A DNA stretch of 33,540 nt from a bacterium (GCA_027592135.1 JAQCIJ010000011.1:1-33540); one strand, 5' to 3'; positions 8,422-16,736 are shown, counted from the first letter of the stretch. Notes: generated by a model from the letters alone, not told the origin. Made by a program: numbers and translations.

Positions 8422-9737
8422 ACCGCCCTCACTCTCCTCGGCAACATCACACTTAATCCCACAAGTTGAATCCCCTGTCCTATCGCGAATCCAATCGCGA
8501 GGCTGTAGACCCCATAGGTAGGGGCTAAGTACCACGCAGCCGTAATCGCACTTGCACCATTTAACACACTAAAGATCGCAGGAGTTGTCGTATGCTTTGT
8601 TGCATAGAACGCCCGAAGCAATAAATGGTTGATACTTTCAAATGGAATACTGATTGCATAAAATGTCAGACATAATGTAAACACCGGAAGCACATGCGTA
8701 AGGCTGACAAGACGAGCGGCAATTGGCGCTACCATTACGAGTACTATTGCTCCAGGGATAGTCATTACCAACATAAAGAGAATTCCCTTACGCAAATAAA
8801 TATAGTACCGCTTCTTTTCTTTCTTAGCAGATGCCTGACTTAATAAAGAGAATGCAGATTGTGCGAGTGCTATACCTGCAACCCCAACTGCAACTGACTG
8901 AAAGTTTCTTGCATAGGCATTGATGGTAATCGAACCCGCATCAAGTCCGGATGCTACTGTATCAAACAAAAGTAGCTGTGCCTGGAGAGCACCAAGGGCA
9001 AGCATGCGAGGCCACATGAGATGAAGAAGTTCTGAGAGGTCTGGATGGAAAATTTGAAATGTTGAAATGTTGAAATGTTGAAAACCTCCTTGAAGTCCAA
9101 TCGCAAAAAATCTTAAGAGGACATAAACAACCGCCCCCCCAAGCGTCCCAAACATTGGGCCATATACACCGTACTGTGGGGTAAGATAGATAGTTCCGAG
9201 TATCGTCCCCAATGTGTACAGCATTGGCGTGAGTCCGTAGATCCAATACTTCTGTATAGTAATAAGATACTGACCAAATGCATTACCAAAGACAAAAAGA
9301 AAATTCGTTATAAGTGCAAGCCGTGCAAAGTCGATATACAGCACAAGTGACGGTCCAGTAAAGCTAACAAGATACGGAGCGATCTGATCCATAAACAAAC
9401 TCAGGACCAAAGCAACTAGTCCAAATACAATTGCCGCAAGCGTGACAATGGAATTGAGAAGGTCATGCATCTCTTTCTTCTTCCCGTCTGCATGGTACGA
9501 AGCCAGCATTGGAACAAGTGCCACAGAGAACCCCGCCATAATCATCATCTGAAAACAGAGGTCCGAAGGACGAAACGAGGCAATGTAAATATCGACTGTA
9601 TCAAGGCCAGGAAAGGTTGATGCCAACGTACGATCTCGGATCAGTCCCATAAGAGAAGCGCCTAGCTGCATAACAGCCAAAACTGCCGCTCCTCCGAGGA
9701 TACGATTCTGGCCAAAATGTGCCTTGAGGGCTCTCAT
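8406..9737 (-). CDS. murJ: Lipid II flippase MurJ
   Basis: 443 residues with about 12-14 hydrophobic helices throughout. The N-terminus (GAAVLAVMQLGASLMGLIRDRTLASTF) carries the MurJ/MviN signature with the conserved LxxLxGxxRD-type segment. MurJ moves the peptidoglycan precursor lipid II across the membrane. The frame opens at 9827, but the ATG at 9737 matches the family N-terminus and has an extended -10 box 9 nt upstream. An 8 bp tandem repeat inside the gene (9053-9084) encodes FQHFNISTFQIFH, probably in a loop. Together with MurC it shows that peptidoglycan is made. Confidence 0.93.
   Translation of the reverse strand: MRALKAHFGQNRILGGAAVLAVMQLGASLMGLIRDRTLASTFPGLDTVDIYIASFRPSDLCFQMMIMAGFSVALVPMLASYHADGKKKEMHDLLNSIVTLAAIVFGLVALVLSLFMDQIAPYLVSFTGPSLVLYIDFARLALITNFLFVFGNAFGQYLITIQKYWIYGLTPMLYTLGTILGTIYLTPQYGVYGPMFGTLGGAVVYVLLRFFAIGLQGGFQHFNISTFQIFHPDLSELLHLMWPRMLALGALQAQLLLFDTVASGLDAGSITINAYARNFQSVAVGVAGIALAQSAFSLLSQASAKKEKKRYYIYLRKGILFMLVMTIPGAIVLVMVAPIAARLVSLTHVLPVFTLCLTFYAISIPFESINHLLLRAFYATKHTTTPAIFSVLNGASAITAAWYLAPTYGVYSLAIGFAIGQGIQLVGLSVMLPRRVRAVMNNE
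9053..9084 (-). repeat. Octad tandem repeat inside murJ
   Basis: Four copies of GTTGAAAT (first TTTGAAAT, last GTTGAAAA, read on the plus strand) lie inside the murJ reading frame. The unit of 8 is not a multiple of three, so gain or loss of one copy would shift the frame. Confidence 0.85.
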
Positions 9738-9746
9738 ACACACAAG

Positions 9747-9755
9747 ATAATACCA
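9747..9755 (-). promoter_or_regulatory. Extended -10 promoter of murJ
   Basis: TGGTATTAT on the minus strand, 9 nt before the ATG at 9737. The resulting leader would be 0-3 nt long. Confidence 0.6.
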
Positions 9756-9891
9756 GAAAATTGCTTGAAGTAGGGCAATATTTACGCAGATCCCACTCCA
9801 CCTTTTTTTACCTTGCCACAAAAACAAAAATTATTTGCTACACTAGACATGAAATTCATAAAACGTGTATTTGTAGAGAAAAAAGCTACAT

Positions 9892-9907
9892 ACACTACAT
9901 ATTGTGT
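9892..9907. promoter_or_regulatory. NrdR box 1
   Basis: ACACTACATATTGTGT is nearly identical to the known NrdR operator consensus ACACWATATATWGTGT. It lies just upstream of the candidate -35 of nrdB. NrdR represses ribonucleotide reductase genes when dATP is plentiful. Confidence 0.8.
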
Positions 9908-9913
9908 CACATA

Positions 9914-9942
9914 TTGCATTGAGGCACTAGATAATACATACT
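9914..9942 (+). promoter_or_regulatory. Candidate nrdB promoter
   Basis: TTGCAT (9914-9919), a 17 bp spacer and CATACT (9937-9942). NrdR box 2 covers the spacer and reaches the -10, which fits repression by occlusion. It is moderate by sequence alone; GATAAT at 9930-9935 is an alternative -10. Confidence 0.45.
9924..9939. promoter_or_regulatory. NrdR box 2 (weaker)
   Basis: GCACTAGATAATACAT matches the left half of the NrdR consensus well and the right half poorly. Its centre is 32 bp from box 1, three helical turns, the standard spacing of paired NrdR boxes. Confidence 0.6.
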
Positions 9943-10040
9943 CATTCCTACGCGGTTCCCACGCGGAAGACGCAACGCCCACCATTAAAAACAGTCACCT
10001 CTATGCGACTGAGTTTATTTTACTCTCTTTTTTCTTTGCA

Positions 10041-11384
10041 ATGTCTACAGCATTTAAAACAGATAACGCCTCTATCCTCTCCGCTATTCAAAAATCCATC
10101 GTGATTAAAAAGCGTAATGGTAGTGCGATTGGTTTTGATGAACGACGCATAGCAGATGCTATAGAAGCTGCCTTTCGATCGACCTTTGAAATTTCGGAAG
10201 AGCAGGAGCTCGAACCGTACATGCAAAATAATATCGCTATCGTTGTACACACGGTGGTTCTCAATGTCATAAAGAAAGCGTCAGAGAATAATCTTATCGA
10301 TGTAGAAACTATTCAAGATACTGTAGAAGAAGCTCTTATGAGTAACGACTTTCACAATGTTGCAAAAGTCTACATTCTCTACCGTGCAAACAGAGCACGA
10401 GAGCGTAAGCGTGATATCTTTAAGAAACGCATCTGCCTAAAGCCCTACGAGTATCCAGAGCTTCTCGAGTACAACGATGCCATACGGCACTCGTACTGGA
10501 TTCACACAGAGTTTAACTTTACGAGTGACATTCAGGATTTCAAGGTCGGAATAAATGAAACAGAGCGCAATGCCATCAAGAATACAATGCTCGCAATATC
10601 GCAGATTGAAGTTGCCGTAAAAACCTTTTGGGGAAACGTCTACGACAAAATGCCAAAGCCAGAAATTGGTGCAGTTGGAGCAACTTTTGCAGAAAGTGAA
10701 GTACGCCACCACGATGCATACTCTCATCTACTAGAAATTTTGGGGCTCAACCAAGAATTTGAAGACATCATCCATAACCCTGTAATTATGGAACGTGTGC
10801 ATTACCTAGAGCTCGCTCTAAAAAATGCACGAAGTGAAGACAAAGAAGAGTACACCCAATCCATCTTACTGTTCTCTTTGTTTATCGAGCATGTATCACT
10901 GTTCTCGCAATTCCTTATTATCATGGCGTTTAACAAGCACCGCGATAGACTTAAGGGTATCTCGAACGTGGTAGAAGCTACATCTAAAGAAGAGCAAATC
11001 CATGGAAACTTTGGGATCGAAATCATTAATATTGTGAAGCGGGAAAACCCAAGCTGGTTCGATGCAGAACATCAAAAAACTGTTCAAGACCTCTGCATGC
11101 AAGCGTATGAATCCGAAAGTAAAATCATCGATTGGATATTCGAACAGGGAGAACTCGACTTTCTTCCTAAGAATGTCATTCAAGAATTTATTAAAAATAG
11201 ACTTAATAACTCTTTACGTAGCATTGGAGTCGACCCAATATTTGAGACAGATGCAGCACTTCTTAAAGAATCTGAATGGTTTGATGACGAAATTATCGGA
11301 ACCAAGCACGGTGATTTCTTTGTCAAGAGATCTATAAACTACAACAAACGAAGTAAAAGTATTACCAGCGCTGATTTATTCTAG
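10041..11384 (+). CDS. nrdB: Ribonucleotide reductase class I beta subunit with N-terminal ATP-cone
   Basis: 447 residues from the ATG at 10041, where homology begins; the longer frame from 9813 crosses the NrdR sites. Residues about 19-113 form an ATP-cone (VIKKRNGSAIGFDERRIADAI ... IQDTVEEALM ... VAKVYILYR), a nucleotide-sensing domain usually found on NrdA. The ferritin-like beta domain follows. Metal ligands by alignment to E. coli are Glu190 (in place of Asp84), Glu220, His223, Glu283, Glu318 and His321, and Tyr227 stands at the radical position (E-x2-H-x3-Y). The C-terminus ends in SADLF. It generates the radical that NrdA uses to reduce ribonucleotides. Beta subunits carrying the ATP-cone are known in a minority of bacteria, where dATP shuts the enzyme off through beta oligomerisation. 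nrdA follows after 17 bp. Confidence 0.95.
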   Translation: MSTAFKTDNASILSAIQKSIVIKKRNGSAIGFDERRIADAIEAAFRSTFEISEEQELEPYMQNNIAIVVHTVVLNVIKKASENNLIDVETIQDTVEEALMSNDFHNVAKVYILYRANRARERKRDIFKKRICLKPYEYPELLEYNDAIRHSYWIHTEFNFTSDIQDFKVGINETERNAIKNTMLAISQIEVAVKTFWGNVYDKMPKPEIGAVGATFAESEVRHHDAYSHLLEILGLNQEFEDIIHNPVIMERVHYLELALKNARSEDKEEYTQSILLFSLFIEHVSLFSQFLIIMAFNKHRDRLKGISNVVEATSKEEQIHGNFGIEIINIVKRENPSWFDAEHQKTVQDLCMQAYESESKIIDWIFEQGELDFLPKNVIQEFIKNRLNNSLRSIGVDPIFETDAALLKESEWFDDEIIGTKHGDFFVKRSINYNKRSKSITSADLF

Positions 11385-11401
11385 CTACACTCACCCCCAC
11401 C

Positions 11402-13078
11402 GTGCATATGAAATGGCTTACTGAAAATAGTAGAAAGTTTCTCGAACTCGGATACCTCGAAGAAGGAACAAGTCCCGAAGAACGTATACGAGAAATCGCA
11501 GACCGCGCTGAAGAAATCAATGGAGTCGAAGGGTTTGCCGATAAATTCTATGACTATATGTCCAAAGGATATTATTCTTTGGCATCTCCGGTGTGGTCGA
11601 ACTTCGGGAAAAAGCGTGGCCTTCCTATTAGTTGCTTTGGATCCTGCCTAGAAGATGACATGGGAGAAATCTTATTTACCCAAGCAGAGGTAGGAATGAT
11701 GTCGAAGTTAGGAGGAGGAACATCAGGATACTTTGGTAACCTGCGTCACCGAGGAGCAGATATTAAAAACAATGGAGCCTCTTCTGGTGCTGTGCACTTT
11801 ATGCAGCTCTTCGACAAAATCGTCGATATCGTAAGCCAAGGAGCAACACGCCGAGGTCAGTTTTCACCATACTTGCCTATCGAACACCCCGATGCAGATG
11901 AGTTCCTCGAAATAGGAACAGAAGGAAACCCTATCCAAAAACTAACGCACGGAGTGTGTGTAGGTGATGCATGGATGAAAGACATGATTGATGGTGACGA
12001 AGCAAAACGTGCACTCTGGGCAAAAGTCATCCAGAAGCGAGGCGAAATTGGGTACCCATATATCTTCTTTACTGACAATGTAAACAACAACACTGTCGAT
12101 GTGTACAAAGACAAAGGTATGAAAATTCTTGCCAGTAACCTCTGTACAGAAATCATGCTGCCAAGCACGAGTAAAACATCATTTGTCTGTGTGCTTAGTT
12201 CTATCAATATTCTGCACTACGACGAATGGAAAGACACCGATGCCGTAGAAACTCTTACGTACTTTTTGGATGCAATCGTGACGGAGTTTTTAGAAAAGCT
12301 CGAAGCATACCGAGACTCAGCGGACGAGGATGATAAAAAAACTTTCCTCTTCATGGAACGTGCCTATACCTTTGCTAAGCAACACAGGGCCTTAGGGTTG
12401 GGGGTTCTTGGATGGCACTCGTACTTGCAGTCCAACATGATAGAGTTCGAAAGCCGTGACGCTGCGAAGTTGAATCACGATATTTTTAAGATGATCCGTG
12501 AGCGCACGTACGCAGCATCTGCAGAGATGGCAGAGAAATACGGCGAACCAGAAGTGCTTAAAGGATACGGAAGGCGTAATACGACATTGATGGCTGTTGC
12601 CCCTACGACATCCTCTGCGTTTATTTTGGGTCAAGTATCACAAGGTATCGAACCGGTATGGTCTAACTGTTACGTCAAAGATATCCAGAAAATGAAAACG
12701 ACGATTAAAAACCCATTCTTGCAAAAACTTCTTGAAGAAAAGGGCAAAAATACTGATGACATCTGGAAAGACATTCGTGACCACGATGGTTCGTGCCAGC
12801 ATCTCGACTTTTTGTCTGAGAAAGAAAAAGAGGTCTTTAAGACCTACCCCGAGCTCGACCAAATGGCGATTATCTACCAAGCCTCGGTGCGGCAAGAATT
12901 TATCGACCAAGGGCAATCGCTCAATATCATTGTGCACCCCGATACTCCCGTTAAAGATATTAACGAGCTCTACATCACCGCATGGAAACAAGGGATCAAA
13001 ACGTTGTACTACCAGCACAGCATGAACGCCGCACAGCAACTGAACCTCAAGCAGGTGTGCAAAGCGTGTGAAGGGTAG
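11402..13078 (+). CDS. nrdA: Ribonucleotide reductase class I alpha subunit, lacking ATP-cone
   Basis: 558 residues from the GTG at 11402; an ATG two codons later is equally possible. This catalytic subunit reduces ribonucleotides to dNTP precursors. Key residues are visible: the redox pair Cys78 (LPISC) and Cys263 (SFVCVLSSIN), the active-site block Asn246-x-Cys248-x-Glu250 (SNLCTEI), the radical-transfer pair Tyr536-Tyr537 (LYYQ) and the C-terminal shuttle cysteines Cys553/Cys556 (VCKACEG). The N-terminus begins directly with the reductase fold (WLTENSRKFLELGYL), so the N-terminal ATP-cone is absent and allosteric activity control must come from the cone on NrdB. It shares the NrdR-controlled transcript with nrdB. 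Confidence 0.96.
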   Translation: MHMKWLTENSRKFLELGYLEEGTSPEERIREIADRAEEINGVEGFADKFYDYMSKGYYSLASPVWSNFGKKRGLPISCFGSCLEDDMGEILFTQAEVGMMSKLGGGTSGYFGNLRHRGADIKNNGASSGAVHFMQLFDKIVDIVSQGATRRGQFSPYLPIEHPDADEFLEIGTEGNPIQKLTHGVCVGDAWMKDMIDGDEAKRALWAKVIQKRGEIGYPYIFFTDNVNNNTVDVYKDKGMKILASNLCTEIMLPSTSKTSFVCVLSSINILHYDEWKDTDAVETLTYFLDAIVTEFLEKLEAYRDSADEDDKKTFLFMERAYTFAKQHRALGLGVLGWHSYLQSNMIEFESRDAAKLNHDIFKMIRERTYAASAEMAEKYGEPEVLKGYGRRNTTLMAVAPTTSSAFILGQVSQGIEPVWSNCYVKDIQKMKTTIKNPFLQKLLEEKGKNTDDIWKDIRDHDGSCQHLDFLSEKEKEVFKTYPELDQMAIIYQASVRQEFIDQGQSLNIIVHPDTPVKDINELYITAWKQGIKTLYYQHSMNAAQQLNLKQVCKACEG

Positions 13079-13098
13079 TAAATGTATACCAAAGTTGA

Positions 13099-13127
13099 TT
13101 CTCAATTTGGTAAAGATCCTGCATAAT
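13099..13127 (+). promoter_or_regulatory. Promoter of purL (leaderless)
   Basis: TTCTCA (13099-13104), a 17 bp spacer and CATAAT (13122-13127), ending 6 nt before the GTG start at 13134. The expected transcription start coincides with the initiation codon. Confidence 0.55.
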
Positions 13128-13133
13128 CAACCT

Positions 13134-15611
13134 GTGACTATCTCCCCTTCTTTAACGACGCTTCCCTTCTCGACTGCGAGTGACGATGAAATTTCGAAAC
13201 TGCTGAAAGAATATCAAATCGGCCTGACTGTCGATGAAGCAAAAAAGATTGTAGACCTCCTCGGAAGAAACCCAACCCTAACCGAAGCGGTAATCTGGGG
13301 CATACAAGGAAGCGAGCACTGTAGCTATAAATCTAGTCGTCGATTTTTAAAGAACTTTGTCACCGAAGGGAAACACATAATCCTCGGCCCTGTCGAAGAT
13401 AGTGGAATCGTTGCCATAACAGATAGCACAGATGGAAAGCGTTGGGGTTTTGTGGTGACCCATGAATCCCACAACCACCCAAGCCAGATTGTTCCTTTCG
13501 AAGGTGCTGCTACAGGAATAGGGGGAACTGTCCGCGATGTGCTGTGTATGGGGGCGCGTGTTATCGGTTGTATGGATATGCTGCGGCTTGGAGATTTAGA
13601 AACAAAAGAATCAAGGACGATCGCCAAAGAAGTTATTCGAGGAATTGGCGGATACGGAAACCCTTTGGGAATACCAAACCTTGGTGGAGATACGGTGTTT
13701 GATAGTGGGTATAACAGCAACTGTCTCGTAAATGCTATCGCTCTTGGAATTGTTCGAGAAGATGAAATCATCCACAGCTACTGTCCCGCGGAAGCAGGAG
13801 AAGTGGGATACGACATCATCCTCGTCGGAAAACCTACCGATAGATCAGGTTTTGGAGGAGCATCGTTTGCCTCCGCCTCTATGGAAGAAGACAAAAGCGA
13901 ACAAAACAGTGGAGCGGTTCAGGAACCAAACCCCTTCCTCGAACGTCACCTACTAGCATCATTCTATGCACTATTTGACTGGCTCGTTGCAAACAACAAA
14001 CTCGATAAGATCAGCTGTAAAGACTTAGGCGCTGGTGGTGTCGTCTGTGCTTCTGTAGAACAAGTCGTCGACCAGGGCTTTGGAGCCACTGTAAACTTGG
14101 ATAATGTGCACACCGGACTAGAGGGGCTTCCTGCAGAAGTTATCGCCTGTGCAGAAACACAGGAACGACTCTGCTTTACGTGCCATCCAGATCTAACAGA
14201 ACATATCCTCAAGCACTTCAACGTTACCTGGGACCTGCCAAGTGTTGCCAAAAACGCACGGGCAAGCTTAGTGGGAAAAGTGACAACTGATGGTATCTAC
14301 ACCTGCACCTATAAAGGAGAAATTGTCTGCGAAGCCTCGGCTGAAGCGCTGACGTGTGGAATTCAATATAAACGTCCAACCAATTTACAAACATTGGACC
14401 GTAAAGAACCAGAGATCACATGCAAAGATGACAAGTTGCGAGTTGCAAGTTGCAAGTTGCAAGTTTCTATCACAGAAGTATTCGCAACTATGCTTGCACA
14501 CCCCAATCACGCCTCTAAGTCCCCTGCATTCTTGCACTTTGATAAAAATGTAATTGGGAACACGATCATCGAAGCAGGTGAAGCAGATGCAGCAGTGATA
14601 GCTCCTCTACAAGATTTACAGAGTTATGTATTAGATGGGCAGCACCCAGGATGGGATCTATCCGAAGAGCAGCGTTGGCGCGGAGTCGCTATCGCTGCAG
14701 ATGGAAATGGACGGTACGGTCGCATCGACCCATATTGGCAAGGAGTAAATGCCGCAGTCGAATCGATGTATAACGTTGTTGCCGTTGGTGGAACACCACG
14801 CGCGCTTACCGATTGTCTTAACTACGGAAACCCAGAAATCCCTGAACAACTTGCTCAGCTCGAAGCAGGTGTCCAAGGAATCGCCGATGCAGGAAAATCT
14901 ATTCATTTCGAAGGAGAACCTGTTCCGGTTATCTCTGGAAACGTATCGCTCTACAACGGAAAACCCAATGGATCTGCCATCGACCCAACAGCCATCGTAT
15001 CGTGTACAGGAATTCTCCCAGATGCGAGAAAAGCTGTCACCATGCAGCTCAAAAACTCAGACTCTACCATTATTCTTCTTGGAGAACGCAAAGATGAATG
15101 TGGAGGATCTGCGTACTATCAAATTCTCGAAGAGCTCGCAAAAGCGGATCGAGATACCCTACTCGGTGCCAATGTGCCAAAGCCTGACTTCGATGATACT
15201 GCCAAAATGCTCAATCTGGTCTTAGGACTCATCCGAGGAGGTGTCATCGATAGCTGCCATGATATTGCTGATGGAGGCCTCGTACTTGCCGCTTTTGAGA
15301 TGATGCTTCCTCAACGAAGACAAGGAGGCTCTATTGGTCTAGAACTTGATCTAGATGCCCTAGAAAGCCCTCTAAATAGCGACAAACTGCTATTTTCTGA
15401 GTCACACGGGTTCCTCGTAGAAACTTCGGAAGAAAAGGCCTCACAAGTGCTTTCTGATGCCGAGAAAGCAGGTCTAGAGGCAAAAGTACTGGGTAAAACA
15501 ACCAAAAACGCATCTCTAAAGATTCAACGAGGTGAAACCAGTCTCCTAGACCAGGAGATGCAAAAATTACATCATATTTGGGAAAACGGACTAAAGTCTC
15601 AACTAGTATAG
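13134..15611 (+). CDS. purL: Phosphoribosylformylglycinamidine synthase, large subunit
   Basis: This enzyme catalyses the ATP-dependent fourth step of purine synthesis, FGAR to FGAM. At 825 residues it is longer than the usual small PurL (about 740) and lacks a fused glutaminase, so separate PurQ and PurS would be expected elsewhere. Motifs: SEHCSYKSS (active-site His), THESHNHPSQIVPFEGAATG, GGDTVFDSGYNSN, KDLGAGGVVCASVE, and the second half with WRGVAIAADGNGRYG and DCLNYGNPE. GTG at 13134 is chosen because homology begins there and a -10 box lies 6 nt upstream. The frame extends back to 13068, but that stretch looks non-coding. A heptad array at 14435-14462 encodes LRVASCKLQVS in an inter-domain linker. 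No other purine gene is in the window. Confidence 0.93.
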   Translation: MTISPSLTTLPFSTASDDEISKLLKEYQIGLTVDEAKKIVDLLGRNPTLTEAVIWGIQGSEHCSYKSSRRFLKNFVTEGKHIILGPVEDSGIVAITDSTDGKRWGFVVTHESHNHPSQIVPFEGAATGIGGTVRDVLCMGARVIGCMDMLRLGDLETKESRTIAKEVIRGIGGYGNPLGIPNLGGDTVFDSGYNSNCLVNAIALGIVREDEIIHSYCPAEAGEVGYDIILVGKPTDRSGFGGASFASASMEEDKSEQNSGAVQEPNPFLERHLLASFYALFDWLVANNKLDKISCKDLGAGGVVCASVEQVVDQGFGATVNLDNVHTGLEGLPAEVIACAETQERLCFTCHPDLTEHILKHFNVTWDLPSVAKNARASLVGKVTTDGIYTCTYKGEIVCEASAEALTCGIQYKRPTNLQTLDRKEPEITCKDDKLRVASCKLQVSITEVFATMLAHPNHASKSPAFLHFDKNVIGNTIIEAGEADAAVIAPLQDLQSYVLDGQHPGWDLSEEQRWRGVAIAADGNGRYGRIDPYWQGVNAAVESMYNVVAVGGTPRALTDCLNYGNPEIPEQLAQLEAGVQGIADAGKSIHFEGEPVPVISGNVSLYNGKPNGSAIDPTAIVSCTGILPDARKAVTMQLKNSDSTIILLGERKDECGGSAYYQILEELAKADRDTLLGANVPKPDFDDTAKMLNLVLGLIRGGVIDSCHDIADGGLVLAAFEMMLPQRRQGGSIGLELDLDALESPLNSDKLLFSESHGFLVETSEEKASQVLSDAEKAGLEAKVLGKTTKNASLKIQRGETSLLDQEMQKLHHIWENGLKSQLV
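14435..14462 (+). repeat. Heptad tandem repeat inside purL
   Basis: Four 7 bp units, GTTGCGA followed by three GTTGCAA, lie in the purL reading frame. A change of one unit would shift the frame. Confidence 0.85.
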
Positions 15612-15621
15612 ATAAGAATAC

Positions 15622-15650
15622 TTGACATATGTTGATATGAGTGTTTTAAT
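15622..15650 (+). promoter_or_regulatory. Strong consensus promoter of the surface-protein pair
   Basis: A perfect -35 TTGACA (15622-15627), a 17 bp spacer and TTTAAT (15645-15650). The start is expected near 15657, giving a real 5' leader, unlike most promoters here. A strong promoter suits an abundant envelope protein. Confidence 0.75.
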
Positions 15651-15715
15651 AACCCTCCTATTTTCGTGGCTTTATACCCCCCTTCGCCATGGTACAACTA
15701 TCTACTCTCTCTACT

Positions 15716-16603
15716 ATGAGAACACTTAAAGCTTTATCTACTGGCCTTGCAAGTATTGCTCTTCTCATGAGTGTTGGACTATCCGAGCAAGCTCACGCTG
15801 CAGGCACTATAGAAGTACGTTCAGACCCTACAAACGTTGCTTTTGAAATGAAGAGCCTCATAGATGGTTCTGTATATTCTGGAGTTACTCCAATGGTCTT
15901 TACGAATATGCCTCCTGTAACCTACACCGTACGTTACGATATCCAGCCTTCATGTGAAGTACAAAAAGATATACACCGTGAACTTATCAGCGGTAGCCGT
16001 TTAATTTTCTGGAAAAACTTTACTTGTGGTGACCAGCGTATTCCTCTTGCAGGACGCACTGCAAAGCGCATCGGTACTGATACTCCAGTTAAACCTTACG
16101 TTAAACCTAATGCTCACGTTGATATGCCTGCAAAACGCATTGTTCAAACAAGCTCACAATCAGAAGTTGTTGCTGGTGGAAGTATTCGCTACACCGTCTC
16201 TATCTCTAACATGACTCGTGGAACACTACACAACATCGATGTTGTCGATCGTTACAATCCAGAAATGATCGATATCATCCAGCCTCTTCTTGATGGTGGT
16301 GTTATCAAAGAAAACGAGATTATCTGGAGCATCCCAGAACTCTTTGCAGGACAGTCTTGGTCAACAACCTTTACAGCTCGTACAAAGCCGCATCTCGTAG
16401 CTGGTGACCGTATCGTTCTTATGGCTCACGCGTACAGTGACGAAGCAGACTTCGATCTCTACCCAGAGGCTTGGAGCTCTGTAGCTGGAGTTGGAATCGC
16501 TTACATGCCACAGACTGGAGGAAAATATGATCTCCTCTTTGTACTCGCAGCCCTCGTTGGCGCTGCCTTCATTACGAATCTCACAATCAGCAGAAAGCAA
16601 TAA
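15716..16603 (+). CDS. Exported DUF11 protein with PEGA-like domain and MPQTG sorting-like tail
   Basis: 295 residues from the ATG at 15716, which gives a clean signal peptide (MRTLKALSTGLASIALLMSV, cleavage after AHA); an in-frame ATG at 15689 would add nine residues. After the signal peptide comes a PEGA-like beta domain (EVRSDPTNVAFEM...PMVFTNMPPVTYTVRY), then one DUF11 unit (VVAGGSIRYTVSISN...). The C-terminus has MPQTG, a hydrophobic helix and the basic tail SRKQ, the layout of a sortase signal. It is probably wall- or membrane-anchored at the cell surface. The SLH protein follows after a terminator. The function beyond surface display is unknown. Confidence 0.88.
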   Translation: MRTLKALSTGLASIALLMSVGLSEQAHAAGTIEVRSDPTNVAFEMKSLIDGSVYSGVTPMVFTNMPPVTYTVRYDIQPSCEVQKDIHRELISGSRLIFWKNFTCGDQRIPLAGRTAKRIGTDTPVKPYVKPNAHVDMPAKRIVQTSSQSEVVAGGSIRYTVSISNMTRGTLHNIDVVDRYNPEMIDIIQPLLDGGVIKENEIIWSIPELFAGQSWSTTFTARTKPHLVAGDRIVLMAHAYSDEADFDLYPEAWSSVAGVGIAYMPQTGGKYDLLFVLAALVGAAFITNLTISRKQ

Positions 16604-16624
16604 GGAGCGTACAGTAGAAGTGTT

Positions 16625-16672
16625 CCGTCAATGTGGCCGCAAGGCTGCTTTGACGGATGCATGTATTTTTTT
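16625..16672 (+). terminator. Rho-independent-type terminator
   Basis: A 7 bp outer stem CCGTCAA/TTGACGG (16625-16631 with 16650-16656) encloses an inner GCC-GCAA-GGC hairpin, and a T-tract follows at about 16664-16672. The few bases between stem and T-tract make it slightly non-canonical. Confidence 0.7.
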
Positions 16673-16736
16673 ACTTTGATTGCATATCGCGGAAGAAATC
16701 GCCAAACTATGGGTCCGAAACCTTCTCCGAAATCCC

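Larger units (their letters stand above)
9738..10040. other. Divergent regulatory region murJ/nrdB
   Basis: It holds the murJ promoter (9747-9755, -), an extended -10-like TGCTACACT at 9836-9844 (+), two NrdR-like boxes, a candidate nrdB promoter and a leader of about 90 nt. The plus frame is open from 9813, but its translation looks non-coding and crosses the NrdR boxes, so it is treated as untranslated. Confidence 0.6.

Noticed and set aside
9836-9844. TGCTACACT as the main nrdB promoter
   Set aside because: It is a fair extended -10, but it lies upstream of both NrdR boxes, which would then sit in the transcribed leader. The TTGCAT-N17-CATACT promoter overlapped by box 2 fits repression better.
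9813-10040. Extended N-terminus of NrdB starting at 9813 or 9849
   Set aside because: The translation is Tyr/Thr/Cys-rich without family similarity and would cover the NrdR boxes and promoter. Homology to the ATP-cone begins just after the ATG at 10041.
13068-13133. Upstream start of PurL at 13068
   Set aside because: It would overlap the end of nrdA, and the added residues do not resemble PurL. The GTG at 13134 has a -10 box at the leaderless spacing.
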